Assembly: GCF_021531895.1 (NCBI RefSeq)
Contig: NZ_JAFBIX010000014.1
Coordinates: 29,676-93,675, forward strand
Source: Faecalicatena contorta
GTDB lineage: Bacteria > Bacillota > Clostridia > Lachnospirales > Lachnospiraceae
DNA: 64,000 bases
Direction of reading: 5' to 3'
Part shown: piece after piece, positions 16,804 to 25,804 of the stretch
Numbering within the stretch: the stretch's first letter is position 1
Layout of the letters: every line of letters begins with the position of its first letter
Position numbers and translations under genes: made by a program
The notes under the pieces: model-generated
Seen by the model: the letters and a program-made list of their open reading frames with translations, nothing else
Databases searched by the model: none
What the model was told of the DNA's origin: nothing

Positions 16804-16899
16804 TCCATCATTATACAGCTTAAGCAACAAGATGGGTAATTCCTTACTGGCTGTAAGGGATATTAACCATATTTATATTGTAGTAGAAAGGAGAAGCTT

Positions 16900-17091
16900 A
16901 TGGGACAGGTTATGAATCCGAAAACGGAAAGTAATACATTTACAAAAAGGATTGGGCAGACAACCTATGTTGTCCGCTTCCATTACAATGAGAACGCAAG
17001 AGAGACGATGCAGGAGAAAATCAACCGGATGCTGGTGAATGAAGTTAATCGTTCTGACTTCATGGAAACAGAGGAAAAAATGGCTGAGTAA
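16900..17091 (+). CDS. tnpW: TnpW family transposon-encoded protein
   Basis: A 63-residue protein with the TnpW core: FTKRIGQTTYVVRFHYNENA, then RETMQEKINRML. Function unknown; TnpW genes accompany serine-recombinase elements. AAAGGAG precedes the ATG. It lies at the right end, so in the excised circle it would be followed by the junction, then the left end and the recombinase gene in the same orientation. Confidence 0.85.
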   Translation: MGQVMNPKTESNTFTKRIGQTTYVVRFHYNENARETMQEKINRMLVNEVNRSDFMETEEKMAE

Positions 17092-17188
17092 CTTTGTGGT
17101 TGTAACAACAAAGAACGTTTTCATCAGTATTTTGGTTGTTTTACCCCTGATTTGACACGAAAAAGTGCCTTTTTTGATGAAAAAACTA

Positions 17189-17206
17189 TTGACATTTTGT
17201 TTCAGG
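17189..17206 (+). promoter_or_regulatory. attR core and right-end -35 half-promoter
   Basis: A perfect -35 box TTGACA lies at 17189-17194, ten nt before the GG core at 17205-17206. In this integrated state the DNA 15-18 nt downstream (AAAACTGCC) has no -10 box. Joined to the left end in a circle, TTGACA would lie 15 nt from TATAAG of the extended -10. Confidence 0.7.
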
Positions 17207-18062
17207 AAAAACTGCCAAATCTATCTTAATTAGCTGTGGTGCCAGATTAGCCCCATTTGATATTGCAGAGCTTCGGGAGCTGACACGATACGATGAGATG
17301 GAGCTTGACATGCTGGGAGACCAGAAGACAGCCATGTTTGTCATTATCAGTGATACAGATGACACCTTCAACTTTATTGTTGCTATCATGTATACCCAGC
17401 TTTTCAATCTGCTTTGCGATAAAGCAGATGATGAGCATGGAGGAAGATTGCCTTATCATGTCCGTCTGTTGCTGGATGAGTTCAGTAATATCGGGCAGAT
17501 TCCAAAATTCGACAAGCTGATTGCTACGATCCGAAGCCGCGAAATATCGGCTTCTATTATTTTGCAGTCACAGTCCCAGCTAAAAACAATCTATAAGGAT
17601 GCGGCAGAAACCATCATAGGCAACTGTGATACGGTCTTATTTCTTGGTGGAAAAGAAAGTTCTACCCTAAAGGAGATATCCGAGACACTGGGGAAAGAGA
17701 CCATTGATCTGTATAACACATCAGATACCAGAGGGAATAACCGCTCCTATGGACTGAATTATCAGAAGACAGGAAAAGATCTGATGAGCCGGGATGAGCT
17801 GGCAGTCATGGATGGCAATAAGTGTATCCTGCAGCTTCGGGGTGTTCGTCCGTTTTTCAGTGACAAATATGATATTACGAAGCACAGAAGGTATAAGGAA
17901 CTTTCTGATTACAACAGGAAAAATGAGTTCGATATCGAAAAGTATCTGGAACACAAGCTGGTTATTTCCAGGGATACAGCATTTGAAATGCATGAATACG
18001 AAATAACGAAAGAAGACATTGCAGCCATAGAGGCTGAGGAAGGAGAACGATATGTGGATTAG
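17205..18062 (+). pseudogene. virD4: VirD4/TraG coupling protein, 3' part
   Basis: The frame picks up exactly where the 5' part stops: GKTAKSILISCGARLAPFDI, then Walker B region LPYHVRLLLDEFSNIG, and the late motifs SREISASIILQSQSQLK and LFLGGKE typical of TraG/VirD4 C-terminal ATPase parts. 285 residues remain, so the joined protein would have 626, close to Tn1549-type relatives. No start with a good ribosome binding site is seen near the 5' edge; an internal ATG at 17298 could give a fragment without Walker A. The last 11 nt overlap the next gene. Confidence 0.92.
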
Positions 18063-18354
18063 AACAATGAGACGCAGGGGGAGAAGTGAATCCCTCTTTG
18101 TATTTGAATTTACTTCTATTGAAGAGGATTATATTCCGTTTATCTTTCACATGGAGAAGATTGCAGCATTGATCCCCACGGAAAAGTGTAAAGCATATTT
18201 TGGTGAGCTGATCGATAAGCTCCGGTCCAGATGTGATAACCGATATGCCGCAGGAGAGGTGGTAGCTTCGACATTTTTATTTGATGATGAAATGGCAGAG
18301 CTGACAACTCATATGGCATATCTGCTTCTGCTTGTGGAGCCTGTAAAGAAATAG
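18052..18354 (+). CDS. Small conserved ICE protein after virD4
   Basis: A 100-residue protein (MWIRTMRRRGRSESLFVF...). No named domain recognised; predicted mostly helical with a basic N-terminus. Its start overlaps the virD4 stop and follows GAAGGAGA, so it would normally be translated with virD4. With virD4 split, it can only be reached by transcripts coming through the IME right end or starting nearby. Confidence 0.65.
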   Translation: MWIRTMRRRGRSESLFVFEFTSIEEDYIPFIFHMEKIAALIPTEKCKAYFGELIDKLRSRCDNRYAAGEVVASTFLFDDEMAELTTHMAYLLLLVEPVKK

Positions 18355-18374
18355 GAAGCAGACAGTATTAAGAA

Positions 18375-18400
18375 CCGTTCCATAGGGAGCGGATTTTTTT
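18375..18400 (+). terminator. Intra-operon terminator before Maff2 gene
   Basis: CCGTTCC (18375-18381) pairs with GGAGCGG (18386-18392, one G-U) around a 4-nt loop, followed by ATTTTTTT. It could set the ratio of coupling protein to secretion-channel expression. Confidence 0.65.
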
Positions 18401-18417
18401 GTTTGATGGAGGTTTGT

Positions 18418-18498
18418 ATGAGGATAAGAAACAGATCGCCCTGTTCCTGGGGAGACAGGAACACCGGAAAAAGAAAGAAGAAAAGAAAAATCAAATGA
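18418..18498 (+). CDS. Possible small basic peptide
   Basis: ATG 18418 after GGAGG gives 26 residues (starts MRIRNRSPC, ends KRKIK). A different frame over the same bases (Asp/Lys/Glu-rich, including LYEDKKQIALFLG) also looks protein-like but lacks a clear start. One of the two may be a real small gene; I cannot decide which. Confidence 0.25.
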   Translation: MRIRNRSPCSWGDRNTGKRKKKRKIK

Positions 18499-18513
18499 AG
18501 GAGGAAAAAATAT

Positions 18514-18729
18514 ATGGGATTTTTTACGAGCGCAATTAATATTTTGCAGACATTGGTAGTTGCCATCGGGGCCGGCCTTGGAGTCTGGGGTGTCATCAAC
18601 CTGATGGAAGGTTATGGAAATGACAATCCGGGGGCAAAGTCTCAGGGAATCAAACAGCTTATGAGCGGTGGTGGTGTAATTCTCATCGGTACTCAGTTAA
18701 TTCCGCTTCTTAGTGGACTGTTTGGTTAA
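18514..18729 (+). CDS. Maff2 family protein (VirB2/TrbC-like)
   Basis: A 71-residue protein with two hydrophobic stretches (about 8-30 and 50-70) separated by a polar loop (MEGYGNDNPGAKSQG). This is the Maff2 family pattern. Size, topology and position before the VirB6-like gene resemble pilin-type VirB2/TrbC subunits; that role is inferred. Confidence 0.85.
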   Translation: MGFFTSAINILQTLVVAIGAGLGVWGVINLMEGYGNDNPGAKSQGIKQLMSGGGVILIGTQLIPLLSGLFG

Positions 18730-18748
18730 GAGAAAGGAGTAGTTATCC

Positions 18749-19621
18749 ATGTTCGATCAGATTTTTGATGCGATCGAAGAATGGATGAGGGAACTCCTGA
18801 CAGGGATGATCAATTCCAACCTGGATCAGATGTTTACTGATGTCAATCAGAAAACTGGTGAGATTGCAAGCCAGGTTGGACAGACTCCCCAGGGATGGAA
18901 TGGCAGCATATTCAGTATGATCCAGAACCTGTCCAATTCGGTAATTTTACCGATTGCAGGTATCATCATTACGTTTGTGCTCTGCTATGAACTAATTTCC
19001 ATGCTTACTGAGCGTAATAACATGCATGATATTGATACATGGATGTTCTTCAAATACTTTGTGAAGATGTGGATCGCAGTGTATCTGGTAAGCAATACTT
19101 TTACCATTACAATGGCTGTTTTTGATGTGGGTCAGCATGTAGTAAATGCTGCATCCGGTGTGGTCACAGGCAGTACTGCCATTGATATCAGCTCGGCACT
19201 GACCGATCTGGAGGCTACATTGGAAGCCATGGAGATTGGAGAATTAGTAGTGTTGGCATTGGAAACCCTGATCGTCAGCTTCTGTATGAGAATCATGTCT
19301 GTATTGATCACCGTAATTCTATATGGACGTATGATTGAGATTTACCTTTATACTTCGGTCGCGCCGATTCCGTTCGCCACAATGAGCAACAGAGAGTGGG
19401 GACAGATCGGAACCAATTATTTCAGAGGACTCTTTGCCCTGGCATTCCAGGCATTTCTGATGATGGTTTGCGTCGCTATCTATGCTGTGCTGGTAGCGGG
19501 TATCCAGTATTCAGATAATCTGAGTTCTTCATTATTTGGCGTAATGGCTTATACAGTCATCCTGTGTTTCAGTTTGTTTAAGACAGGATCCCTGAGCAAG
19601 TCGATTTTTAATGCCCATTAA
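18749..19621 (+). CDS. VirB6/TrbL-like membrane channel protein
   Basis: A 290-residue polytopic membrane protein with about six hydrophobic stretches (including residues about 62-85, 108-130, 160-195, 225-255 and 262-282) after an amphipathic N-terminus. Position between Maff2 and PrgI, and phrases such as RMIEIYLYTSVAPIPFATM, fit the VirB6/TrbL inner channel component of Gram-positive conjugation systems. It likely forms the membrane pore with VirB4 and PrgI. Confidence 0.85.
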   Translation: MFDQIFDAIEEWMRELLTGMINSNLDQMFTDVNQKTGEIASQVGQTPQGWNGSIFSMIQNLSNSVILPIAGIIITFVLCYELISMLTERNNMHDIDTWMFFKYFVKMWIAVYLVSNTFTITMAVFDVGQHVVNAASGVVTGSTAIDISSALTDLEATLEAMEIGELVVLALETLIVSFCMRIMSVLITVILYGRMIEIYLYTSVAPIPFATMSNREWGQIGTNYFRGLFALAFQAFLMMVCVAIYAVLVAGIQYSDNLSSSLFGVMAYTVILCFSLFKTGSLSKSIFNAH

Positions 19622-19648
19622 ATTAATCACAGGAAGGAGAGATAAACC

Positions 19649-20038
19649 ATGGCATATGTCAGTGTTCCAAAAGATTTGACAAACGTAAAAAATAAAGTGG
19701 CTTTTAATCTGACAAAGAGACAGATTATCTGCATCGGTATCGGTGCAGCGATTGGTATTCCGTTTTATTTCCTCACAAGAGGAATACTTGGGATGTCAAA
19801 TGCGGCTACTGTTATGGTGATTTTGATGTTACCGGCATTTATGTTTGCTATGTATGAAAAAGACGGGATGCATCTGGAGGATATGATCTTGCACATCCTG
19901 AATGTAAAAGTGTTCCGGCCACCGGTCAGAACCTATGAAACAGAGAATTATTATGAATCGAATCCGGAAACAACCGGTTCGAAAAATGCATCCAGAGAAA
20001 AGAAGGGAGGAAAGACAGGTGTCAAAAAGAAAAAATAA
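19649..20038 (+). CDS. PrgI family (VirB3-like) protein
   Basis: A 129-residue protein starting AYVSVPKDLTNVKNKVAFNLTKRQ (seen as residues 2-25), then two membrane segments (about 27-47 and 50-68) and a basic tail. This is the PrgI/VirB3 pattern, always found just before the VirB4 ATPase. Its last 20 nt overlap the virB4 start. Confidence 0.9.
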   Translation: MAYVSVPKDLTNVKNKVAFNLTKRQIICIGIGAAIGIPFYFLTRGILGMSNAATVMVILMLPAFMFAMYEKDGMHLEDMILHILNVKVFRPPVRTYETENYYESNPETTGSKNASREKKGGKTGVKKKK

Positions 20039-22394
20039 CAGCACCAAAAGGTCAAAGAAAAAAGAAGAAAAGCGCCTTTCGGTACAAAAGACGATCCGAT
20101 ACAAAGAGATGGGAAAGGATGGGATCTGCCGGGTACAGGGAAATACATATTCCAAATGTATCCGGTTTTATGATATCAACTATCAGCTGGCACAGAATGA
20201 GGATAAGAATGCTATTTTTGAAAACTGGTGTGATTTCCTCAACTATTTTGACAGCAGCATCCATTTCCAGCTGAGCTTTATCAATCACAAAAGTAATATG
20301 AAGGAATTTGAGAATGTGATCCGTATCCGGCCTCAGCATGATGAGTTTGATGATGTCCGCATGGAATATGCACAGATGCTGAAGCATCAACTGGCAAAGG
20401 GCAATAACGGTTTGGTAAAGTCAAAATATATCACGTTTTCTATCGAAGCGGAGAATATCAAGCTGGCGAAACCGAAGCTGGAACGTATCGAGTCGGATAT
20501 ACTGAATAATTTCAAGGTGCTTGGTGTACCGGCATATCCACTCAATGGTGTGGAGCGGCTTCAGATTATGTATGAAACATTTAATCCGGATGCCAGTGCC
20601 GATTTCCAGTTTGATTATGGTTCCATGATCCGGACCGGTCTCAGCACAAAGGATTATGTGGCACCGACCAGCTTTGTATTTAAAGAAGGGAAGACATTCC
20701 AGATGGGGATAACGATTGGCGCAGTCTCCTATCTGCAGATTCTTGCTCCGGAGCTTACCGATAAAATGCTGGCTGAGTTTCTGGATATGGATAAGGATCT
20801 GATCGTAAACCTGCATGTGCAGTCGGTGGATCAGATGAAAGCCATCAAGCTTGTAAAAAGCAAGGTGACGGATATCAACCGCATGAAAATTGAAGAACAG
20901 AAAAAGGCAGTTCGTTCCGGATATGATATGGACATCATCCCGTCAGACCTGAATACGTATGGTGGCGAGGCAAAGAGACTTCTGGAAGATCTGCAGTCAC
21001 GAAATGAGCGTATGTTCCTGGTAACTGCGCTCTTTTTGAATACAGCAAAAAGTAAACAGGATCTGGAAAATGCAGTATTCCAGACTGCCGGCATCGCTCA
21101 GAAATATAACTGTGTGTTAAGGCGACTGGATTATCAACAGGAGGAAGGGCTGATGAGCAGTGTTCCGCTTGGTGTCAATCATGTGCCGATCAAAAGGGCA
21201 CTGACTACGACCAGCACTGCTATCTTTGTTCCTTTCACAACGCAGGAATTGTTCATGGGTGGAGAATCCCTTTATTACGGATTGAATGCCCTCAGCAACA
21301 ATATGATCATGGTAGATCGGAAGAAGTTGAAAAACCCGAATGGGCTGATCCTCGGTACACCTGGATCCGGAAAGTCCTTTGCGGCTAAGAGAGAAATTAC
21401 AAATGCATTTTTCGTGACAAATGACGATATTATCATCGGTGATCCGGAGGGAGAATATTATCCACTGGTTCATGCCCTTGGGGGTCAGGTTATCCACATT
21501 TCTCCGACCAGCAAGGATTATATTAATCCCATGGATATCAATATGGATTATTCCGATGATGATAATCCACTGGGTGTGAAGTCAGATTTTGTCCTGTCGT
21601 TGTGTGAGCTGATCATGGGAACCAGAAATGGTATTGAGGCAGAGGAAAAATCAGTGATCGACCGGTGTCTTCCCCTTGTATATCAGAAATATTTTGCAGA
21701 TCCGAAACCGGAAAATATGCCGGTACTGGGAGATCTGTATGACTGCCTGAGAAAGCAGAAAGAGCCCCAGGCCCAGCGTATCGCAACAGCACTGGAAATC
21801 TACGTTAATGGTTCTCTGAAAGTGTTTAACCATCAGACAAATGTGGAACTGAATAATCGGATTGTCTGCTTCGACATCAAGGAGCTGGGTAAACAGTTGA
21901 AAAAACTGGGAATGCTCATTGTCCAGGATCAGGTATGGAACCGTGTTACCATTAACCGGGGCTCACAGAAATCTACCAGATACTATATCGATGAATTCCA
22001 TCTTCTTCTGAAAGAGGAACAGACCGCAGCTTATTCTGTGGAAATCTGGAAGAGATTCCGCAAATGGGGTGGAATTCCCACAGGAATCACTCAGAATATC
22101 AAAGACCTTCTGGCCAGCCGGGAGATTGAAAATATCTTTGAAAACAGTGATTTCATCCTGATGCTGAATCAGGCTGCAGGCGACAGACAGATTCTGGCAA
22201 AGCAACTGAACATTTCACCATATCAATTATCCTATGTGACGAATTCCGGGGAAGGCGAAGGACTTTTGTTCTACGGAAATATCATCATTCCGTTTAAGGA
22301 TAAGTTTGATAAGAGCTTGAAACTGTATTCGCTGATGACAACAAAACCGGAAGAAGTGGAGGAACGAAAGAAACTGGAGGCAGAAAGGAAATGA
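20019..22394 (+). CDS. virB4: VirB4/TraE-like conjugation ATPase
   Basis: A 791-residue ATPase that powers the secretion channel. An N-terminal domain precedes the ATPase core with Walker A GTPGSGKS (about residues 447-454), and YYIDEFHLLL as Walker B. I chose GTG 20019, with GGGAGG 8 nt upstream, giving a basic N-terminus (SKRKNNSTKRSKKKEE); ATGs upstream in the same frame lie over prgI and lack ribosome binding sites. The stop overlaps the sortase start by 4 nt. Confidence 0.95.
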   Translation: MSKRKNNSTKRSKKKEEKRLSVQKTIRYKEMGKDGICRVQGNTYSKCIRFYDINYQLAQNEDKNAIFENWCDFLNYFDSSIHFQLSFINHKSNMKEFENVIRIRPQHDEFDDVRMEYAQMLKHQLAKGNNGLVKSKYITFSIEAENIKLAKPKLERIESDILNNFKVLGVPAYPLNGVERLQIMYETFNPDASADFQFDYGSMIRTGLSTKDYVAPTSFVFKEGKTFQMGITIGAVSYLQILAPELTDKMLAEFLDMDKDLIVNLHVQSVDQMKAIKLVKSKVTDINRMKIEEQKKAVRSGYDMDIIPSDLNTYGGEAKRLLEDLQSRNERMFLVTALFLNTAKSKQDLENAVFQTAGIAQKYNCVLRRLDYQQEEGLMSSVPLGVNHVPIKRALTTTSTAIFVPFTTQELFMGGESLYYGLNALSNNMIMVDRKKLKNPNGLILGTPGSGKSFAAKREITNAFFVTNDDIIIGDPEGEYYPLVHALGGQVIHISPTSKDYINPMDINMDYSDDDNPLGVKSDFVLSLCELIMGTRNGIEAEEKSVIDRCLPLVYQKYFADPKPENMPVLGDLYDCLRKQKEPQAQRIATALEIYVNGSLKVFNHQTNVELNNRIVCFDIKELGKQLKKLGMLIVQDQVWNRVTINRGSQKSTRYYIDEFHLLLKEEQTAAYSVEIWKRFRKWGGIPTGITQNIKDLLASREIENIFENSDFILMLNQAAGDRQILAKQLNISPYQLSYVTNSGEGEGLLFYGNIIIPFKDKFDKSLKLYSLMTTKPEEVEERKKLEAERK

Positions 22395-23170
22395 GAAAAT
22401 GGATATCGAGGATTCTGTTTGTAGTTTCCATTATCCTTCTCACCATCAGCCTCTACTTTCTGATGGGTATGTATCTGCAAGATCAAAAAAGCGAAACAGG
22501 ATTCGACTCTATTCGACAAGTCCATGAAGAACAGGAAACTAATGATAATAAAGATGATATCGAGGGAGACAGTAATTCTCCTGCTATTGTTGATCCTGGC
22601 CTTCTGGCTTTGCACGAAATGAATCCGGACTGCATCGGCTGGATTAAAATTGAAGGGACAGCAATTGATTATCCAGTCATGTATCATCCGGAAGAAAAGA
22701 ATTACTATCTCAGGAGAAATTTTGAGAAGGAATATGACGTAAGCGGTACTCCATTTCTTTCTGAACTGTGTGATCCAGAGGATGCAGAAAATCTGATTAT
22801 TTATGGCCATCACATGAGTTCCGGGAAAATGTTTGCAGCTTTGGATCAATATAAGTCAGAAGAATTCTTTCAGGAACACCCGGTAATCCAATACAGCACA
22901 CTGCATGGGGAAGAACAATATCAGATTATAGCGGCATTTGCCATACCGGTTTATACAGGATATGATTTTGAATACTACTCTTTCACCAAGGCAGAAGATG
23001 CTGAGGATTATATGACTTTTATTGAAGAATGCAAGAAACGGTCATATTATGACACTGGTTATACAGCACAGTATGGAGACAAGCTGATCACACTGTCAAC
23101 CTGTGAGTATTCCCATAAAAACGGGCGGATGGTTGTGATTGGTAAACAAATTGAGAATGAAAGAAGGTGA
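22391..23170 (+). CDS. srtB: Class B sortase
   Basis: A 259-residue transpeptidase with an N-terminal membrane anchor (residues about 8-28), an acidic linker and a sortase domain with the catalytic His in IIYGHHMSSG, Cys in ITLSTCEYS and Arg in NGRMVVIG. It cleaves a sorting signal and links the protein to peptidoglycan. The only visible sorting-signal protein in the window is the adhesin at 1-1578, a plausible substrate. Overlaps of 4 nt with virB4 place it in the transfer operon. Confidence 0.93.
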   Translation: MRKWISRILFVVSIILLTISLYFLMGMYLQDQKSETGFDSIRQVHEEQETNDNKDDIEGDSNSPAIVDPGLLALHEMNPDCIGWIKIEGTAIDYPVMYHPEEKNYYLRRNFEKEYDVSGTPFLSELCDPEDAENLIIYGHHMSSGKMFAALDQYKSEEFFQEHPVIQYSTLHGEEQYQIIAAFAIPVYTGYDFEYYSFTKAEDAEDYMTFIEECKKRSYYDTGYTAQYGDKLITLSTCEYSHKNGRMVVIGKQIENERR

Positions 23171-23174
23171 ATGA

Positions 23175-25469
23175 TTGGCAGGAAAGGAATATACAGCGAA
23201 AGACAAGATCTTTTCTAAAATGACAAGAGAAGGTCTGACAGAAGAAACACTCCGGGATGGTTCTGTGAAGAAAATCAGCCAGAAAAGTCGGGATGAACCT
23301 GAACTTGACAGTAAGGAGCGGGATGAGAAAAATACGACTCCCGGCAAAAGGCTGTCGGACAGTTCCGGAAGAACTGATAACCGACGCATGAGAAGGTATG
23401 TGCAGGAATTAAGAATGTCTTCGGATATTGTATCTGAAGAAAGACCTGCAAGAACTTTTTCAAAAGCAAGCAGTGAAAGAATCATAGAAAAAAAGGACAG
23501 CCGGTACCAGGGAAAGCTTCATTCTCAGGAACAGATTCCGGAAGTATCCGGTATCTCGGATCAGAAAGATCAAGTAAAGAAGAAACGTGCTCGAAAGAGA
23601 CTGACAGAAGAACAGGAAAAATCGGGGAGACTTTCTTTTGAAGATGAAGGATCCGGCATGATTCATGGAGCCGGAACAGGAATGGGTCGAAAGGTAGCAG
23701 CCGGTGCGGCACTATATGCCAGAAATCAAATGGCAGAGAATGGAGATGATAATGCTGCTGTAGATGGTTCCGGTGCAGCGATTGCAGCTGCTGATGAAGC
23801 AGCCCACAGTCTTCGCAGAGCACAGTTAAGAAGCCAGAGAAGTGATGTGAAAGCACACAGAAAAGGGATGAATCTGGATGCTCCGGAGACTTCCAGATTG
23901 AAGTTTTATGCTGCGAAGGAAGCAGCAGACCGAACTGCCAGGGATTCAGTGCAAAATGCAGAAAAGAAGCGTTTCTTAAACCGCTTCTTCCAGAGAAAAA
24001 AATATAAAGATACCTACCGGACTGCCAGAGCTGGAAAAACAGCAGGAAGTCTCGGAGGGGCAACAACGATTGCCGGTGTCGAGAACATGACGGTAAAAGC
24101 CAAGATTGCTTTAAAAGAAATCGTAAGGCGAAACCGTACCGTGTTTCTTGGTATCGGCATTTTTTCGCTCATTTTTATGCTGATTGCAGTTTCTTTGGGA
24201 AGCTGCAGTGCTTCGATTCAGGGTGGAGCTTCCGTGATCGGTATGACAACCTATCCCAGCACAGATGCAGATATCTATGCGGCAGAAAATGCTTATGCTG
24301 CCATGGAGGAGGCATTAAACCGGCAGATTAACAATATGGAGTCTACATATCCGGATTACGATTCCTATCAGTACAATGTCAGTGAAATCGGGCATAATCC
24401 GTATCATCTGACTTCATACCTGACTGCAAAGTATGGCGGATACACCTATGAGGATATAAGGGATGAGCTGCAGGATCTTTTCCAGGCACAATACCATCTG
24501 TCTACCCATGGAAGAACGGAAACAGTCACAGAAACAAGAACTGTCCGTGTTGGAGAATCACTGGGAAATGTAGTCACCAGCGGATATTGCAACTGTTCTA
24601 TCTGCTGTGGAAGGTGGTCCGGAGGGCCGACAGCCAGCGGTGCATACCCGACTGCAAACCATACCATTGCCGTTGATGCGAACAATCCAATCGTACCCAT
24701 GGGGACAAAAGTGATTATGAACGGTGTGGAATATACGGTAGAGGATACCGGAAATTTTGCCAGATATGGAGTTGCTTTTGATGTGTATTACGACAGCCAT
24801 TCTGCGGCCAGTGCACATGGACATCAGACCTGGGAAGCATTTCTGGCGGATGATAATGGCAGCCGGGAGGTGGAGATTACTACCACTACCACCCAGAGAG
24901 TTCTCTATGTCACTCTCACGAATACGAATTTTGATGCAGTGGCAAGGGCAAATCTGACAGAGGAACAGGAAATTCTGTATGATGCATTAAATACCACACT
25001 GGGCAACCGGGATTATTTGTGGGATGTAAACCGAATCACCGGAGCCGGAGGCGGCATGAGCTATGAGATCCCGCCGGAAGCACTGTCGGATGAACGTTTT
25101 GCAAGAATGATCCGGGAAGCAGAAAAATATCTGGGATATCCCTATGTATGGGGCGGATCTTCACCGAGTACCAGTTTTGACTGTTCCGGTTTTGTATCCT
25201 GGGTAGTCAATCATTGTGGAAATGGATGGAATTATGGACGTCGGACAGCAGATGGACTTCGCGGTCTCTGTACTTATGTTCCACCGTCTCAGGCAAAGCC
25301 GGGAGATCTCATCTTTTTCCAGGGAACCTATAATACCAGTGGTGCCAGCCATGTGGGAATTTTCGTTGGTGATGGAATGATGATCCACTGCGGGGATCCG
25401 ATCCAATATGCCAATATCAATACATCCTACTGGCAGCAGCATTTTATGTGCTTTGGAAGGCTGCCTTAA
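23175..25469 (+). CDS. Secreted 3D-domain and NlpC/P60 cell-wall hydrolase
   Basis: A 764-residue protein, starting at TTG 23175 after AAGGTGA. Residues 1-310 are charged and disordered; a membrane segment lies at about 318-340 (TVFLGIGIFSLIFMLIAVSL); then a 3D (Asp-Asp-Asp) domain (about 450-560; GYCNCSICCGRWSGGPTASG, VEDTGNFARYG, FDVYYD) and an NlpC/P60 endopeptidase (about 635-764) with catalytic Cys in FDCSGFVSW and His in ASHVGIFVGDG. It should open peptidoglycan locally for the conjugation channel. Typical of Tn1549/CTn elements. Confidence 0.93.
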   Translation: MAGKEYTAKDKIFSKMTREGLTEETLRDGSVKKISQKSRDEPELDSKERDEKNTTPGKRLSDSSGRTDNRRMRRYVQELRMSSDIVSEERPARTFSKASSERIIEKKDSRYQGKLHSQEQIPEVSGISDQKDQVKKKRARKRLTEEQEKSGRLSFEDEGSGMIHGAGTGMGRKVAAGAALYARNQMAENGDDNAAVDGSGAAIAAADEAAHSLRRAQLRSQRSDVKAHRKGMNLDAPETSRLKFYAAKEAADRTARDSVQNAEKKRFLNRFFQRKKYKDTYRTARAGKTAGSLGGATTIAGVENMTVKAKIALKEIVRRNRTVFLGIGIFSLIFMLIAVSLGSCSASIQGGASVIGMTTYPSTDADIYAAENAYAAMEEALNRQINNMESTYPDYDSYQYNVSEIGHNPYHLTSYLTAKYGGYTYEDIRDELQDLFQAQYHLSTHGRTETVTETRTVRVGESLGNVVTSGYCNCSICCGRWSGGPTASGAYPTANHTIAVDANNPIVPMGTKVIMNGVEYTVEDTGNFARYGVAFDVYYDSHSAASAHGHQTWEAFLADDNGSREVEITTTTTQRVLYVTLTNTNFDAVARANLTEEQEILYDALNTTLGNRDYLWDVNRITGAGGGMSYEIPPEALSDERFARMIREAEKYLGYPYVWGGSSPSTSFDCSGFVSWVVNHCGNGWNYGRRTADGLRGLCTYVPPSQAKPGDLIFFQGTYNTSGASHVGIFVGDGMMIHCGDPIQYANINTSYWQQHFMCFGRLP

Positions 25470-25495
25470 AAATAAAAAAGAAGGAAGGTGAAAAT

Positions 25496-25804
25496 TTGAA
25501 TCGGAAGATCAAAAAGTATCTGGATGAGATTGAAAAGACCGAAAAAAAGATTGCTGATCTGGAAATGTACCTGAAAGGTGTCCGGTCAGCTTTGAAAGAG
25601 GAAGAGAATAACGAAATGATTAAAAGCATCCGTGGAATGAAATTAAAAGGGCAGGAATTATTTGACCTGTTAAATGGAATCCAGGATGGAACGATATCAT
25701 TTGTAGCGAGCGGGGAGTCAGAAGAATCTGGCTCCTTTGTTGTTCAGGAAGAAAAAAGAGAAAGTGAGGAAAATGAATATGGTGAAATGGAAGAAACTGA
25801 ATAA
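25496..25804 (+). CDS. DUF4315 family protein
   Basis: A 102-residue protein; N-terminal coiled coil (IKKYLDEIEKTEKKIADLE) then GQELFDLLNG, the DUF4315 pattern found in this operon slot. The start is TTG 25496 with AAGGTG upstream. The acidic C-terminus overlaps the next gene by 32 nt. Function unknown. Confidence 0.85.
   Translation: MNRKIKKYLDEIEKTEKKIADLEMYLKGVRSALKEEENNEMIKSIRGMKLKGQELFDLLNGIQDGTISFVASGESEESGSFVVQEEKRESEENEYGEMEETE

Larger units (their letters stand above)
15301..16860 (-). mobile_element. IS110-family insertion sequence (ends approximate)
   Basis: The element contains a complete IS110-type transposase and a long structured noncoding end upstream of it, as in the IS110 group. 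IS110 elements lack clear terminal inverted repeats and target duplications, so I cannot place the exact ends; the limits given are estimates from the last IME-like sequence on either side. It sits in noncoding DNA between the VapE-like gene and tnpW. Confidence 0.6.
4303..17206 (+). mobile_element. 12.9-kb integrative mobilizable element inside virD4
   Basis: Both borders are defined by the broken host gene. The left flank reads GCAGCC then GG (4303-4304); the right flank reads TTTCA then GG (17205-17206) then AAAACTGCC. Keeping one GG gives GCA GCC GGA AAA ACT GCC, coding AAGKTA, which matches VirD4 relatives. Unit length is 12,902 bp. A 2-bp shared core is typical of large serine recombinases, and one is encoded at 4759. 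Cargo: recombinase, TnpV, resistance genes, MobV-type relaxase, primase, VapE helicase, an IS110 insertion, TnpW. It lacks its own secretion channel, so it needs a helper to move. Confidence 0.93.

Noticed and set aside
4303..17206. Group II intron as the cause of the split virD4 gene
   Set aside because: No reverse transcriptase/maturase frame or domain V-like sequence is present; a serine recombinase, a 2-bp shared core and mobilization genes fit an IME.
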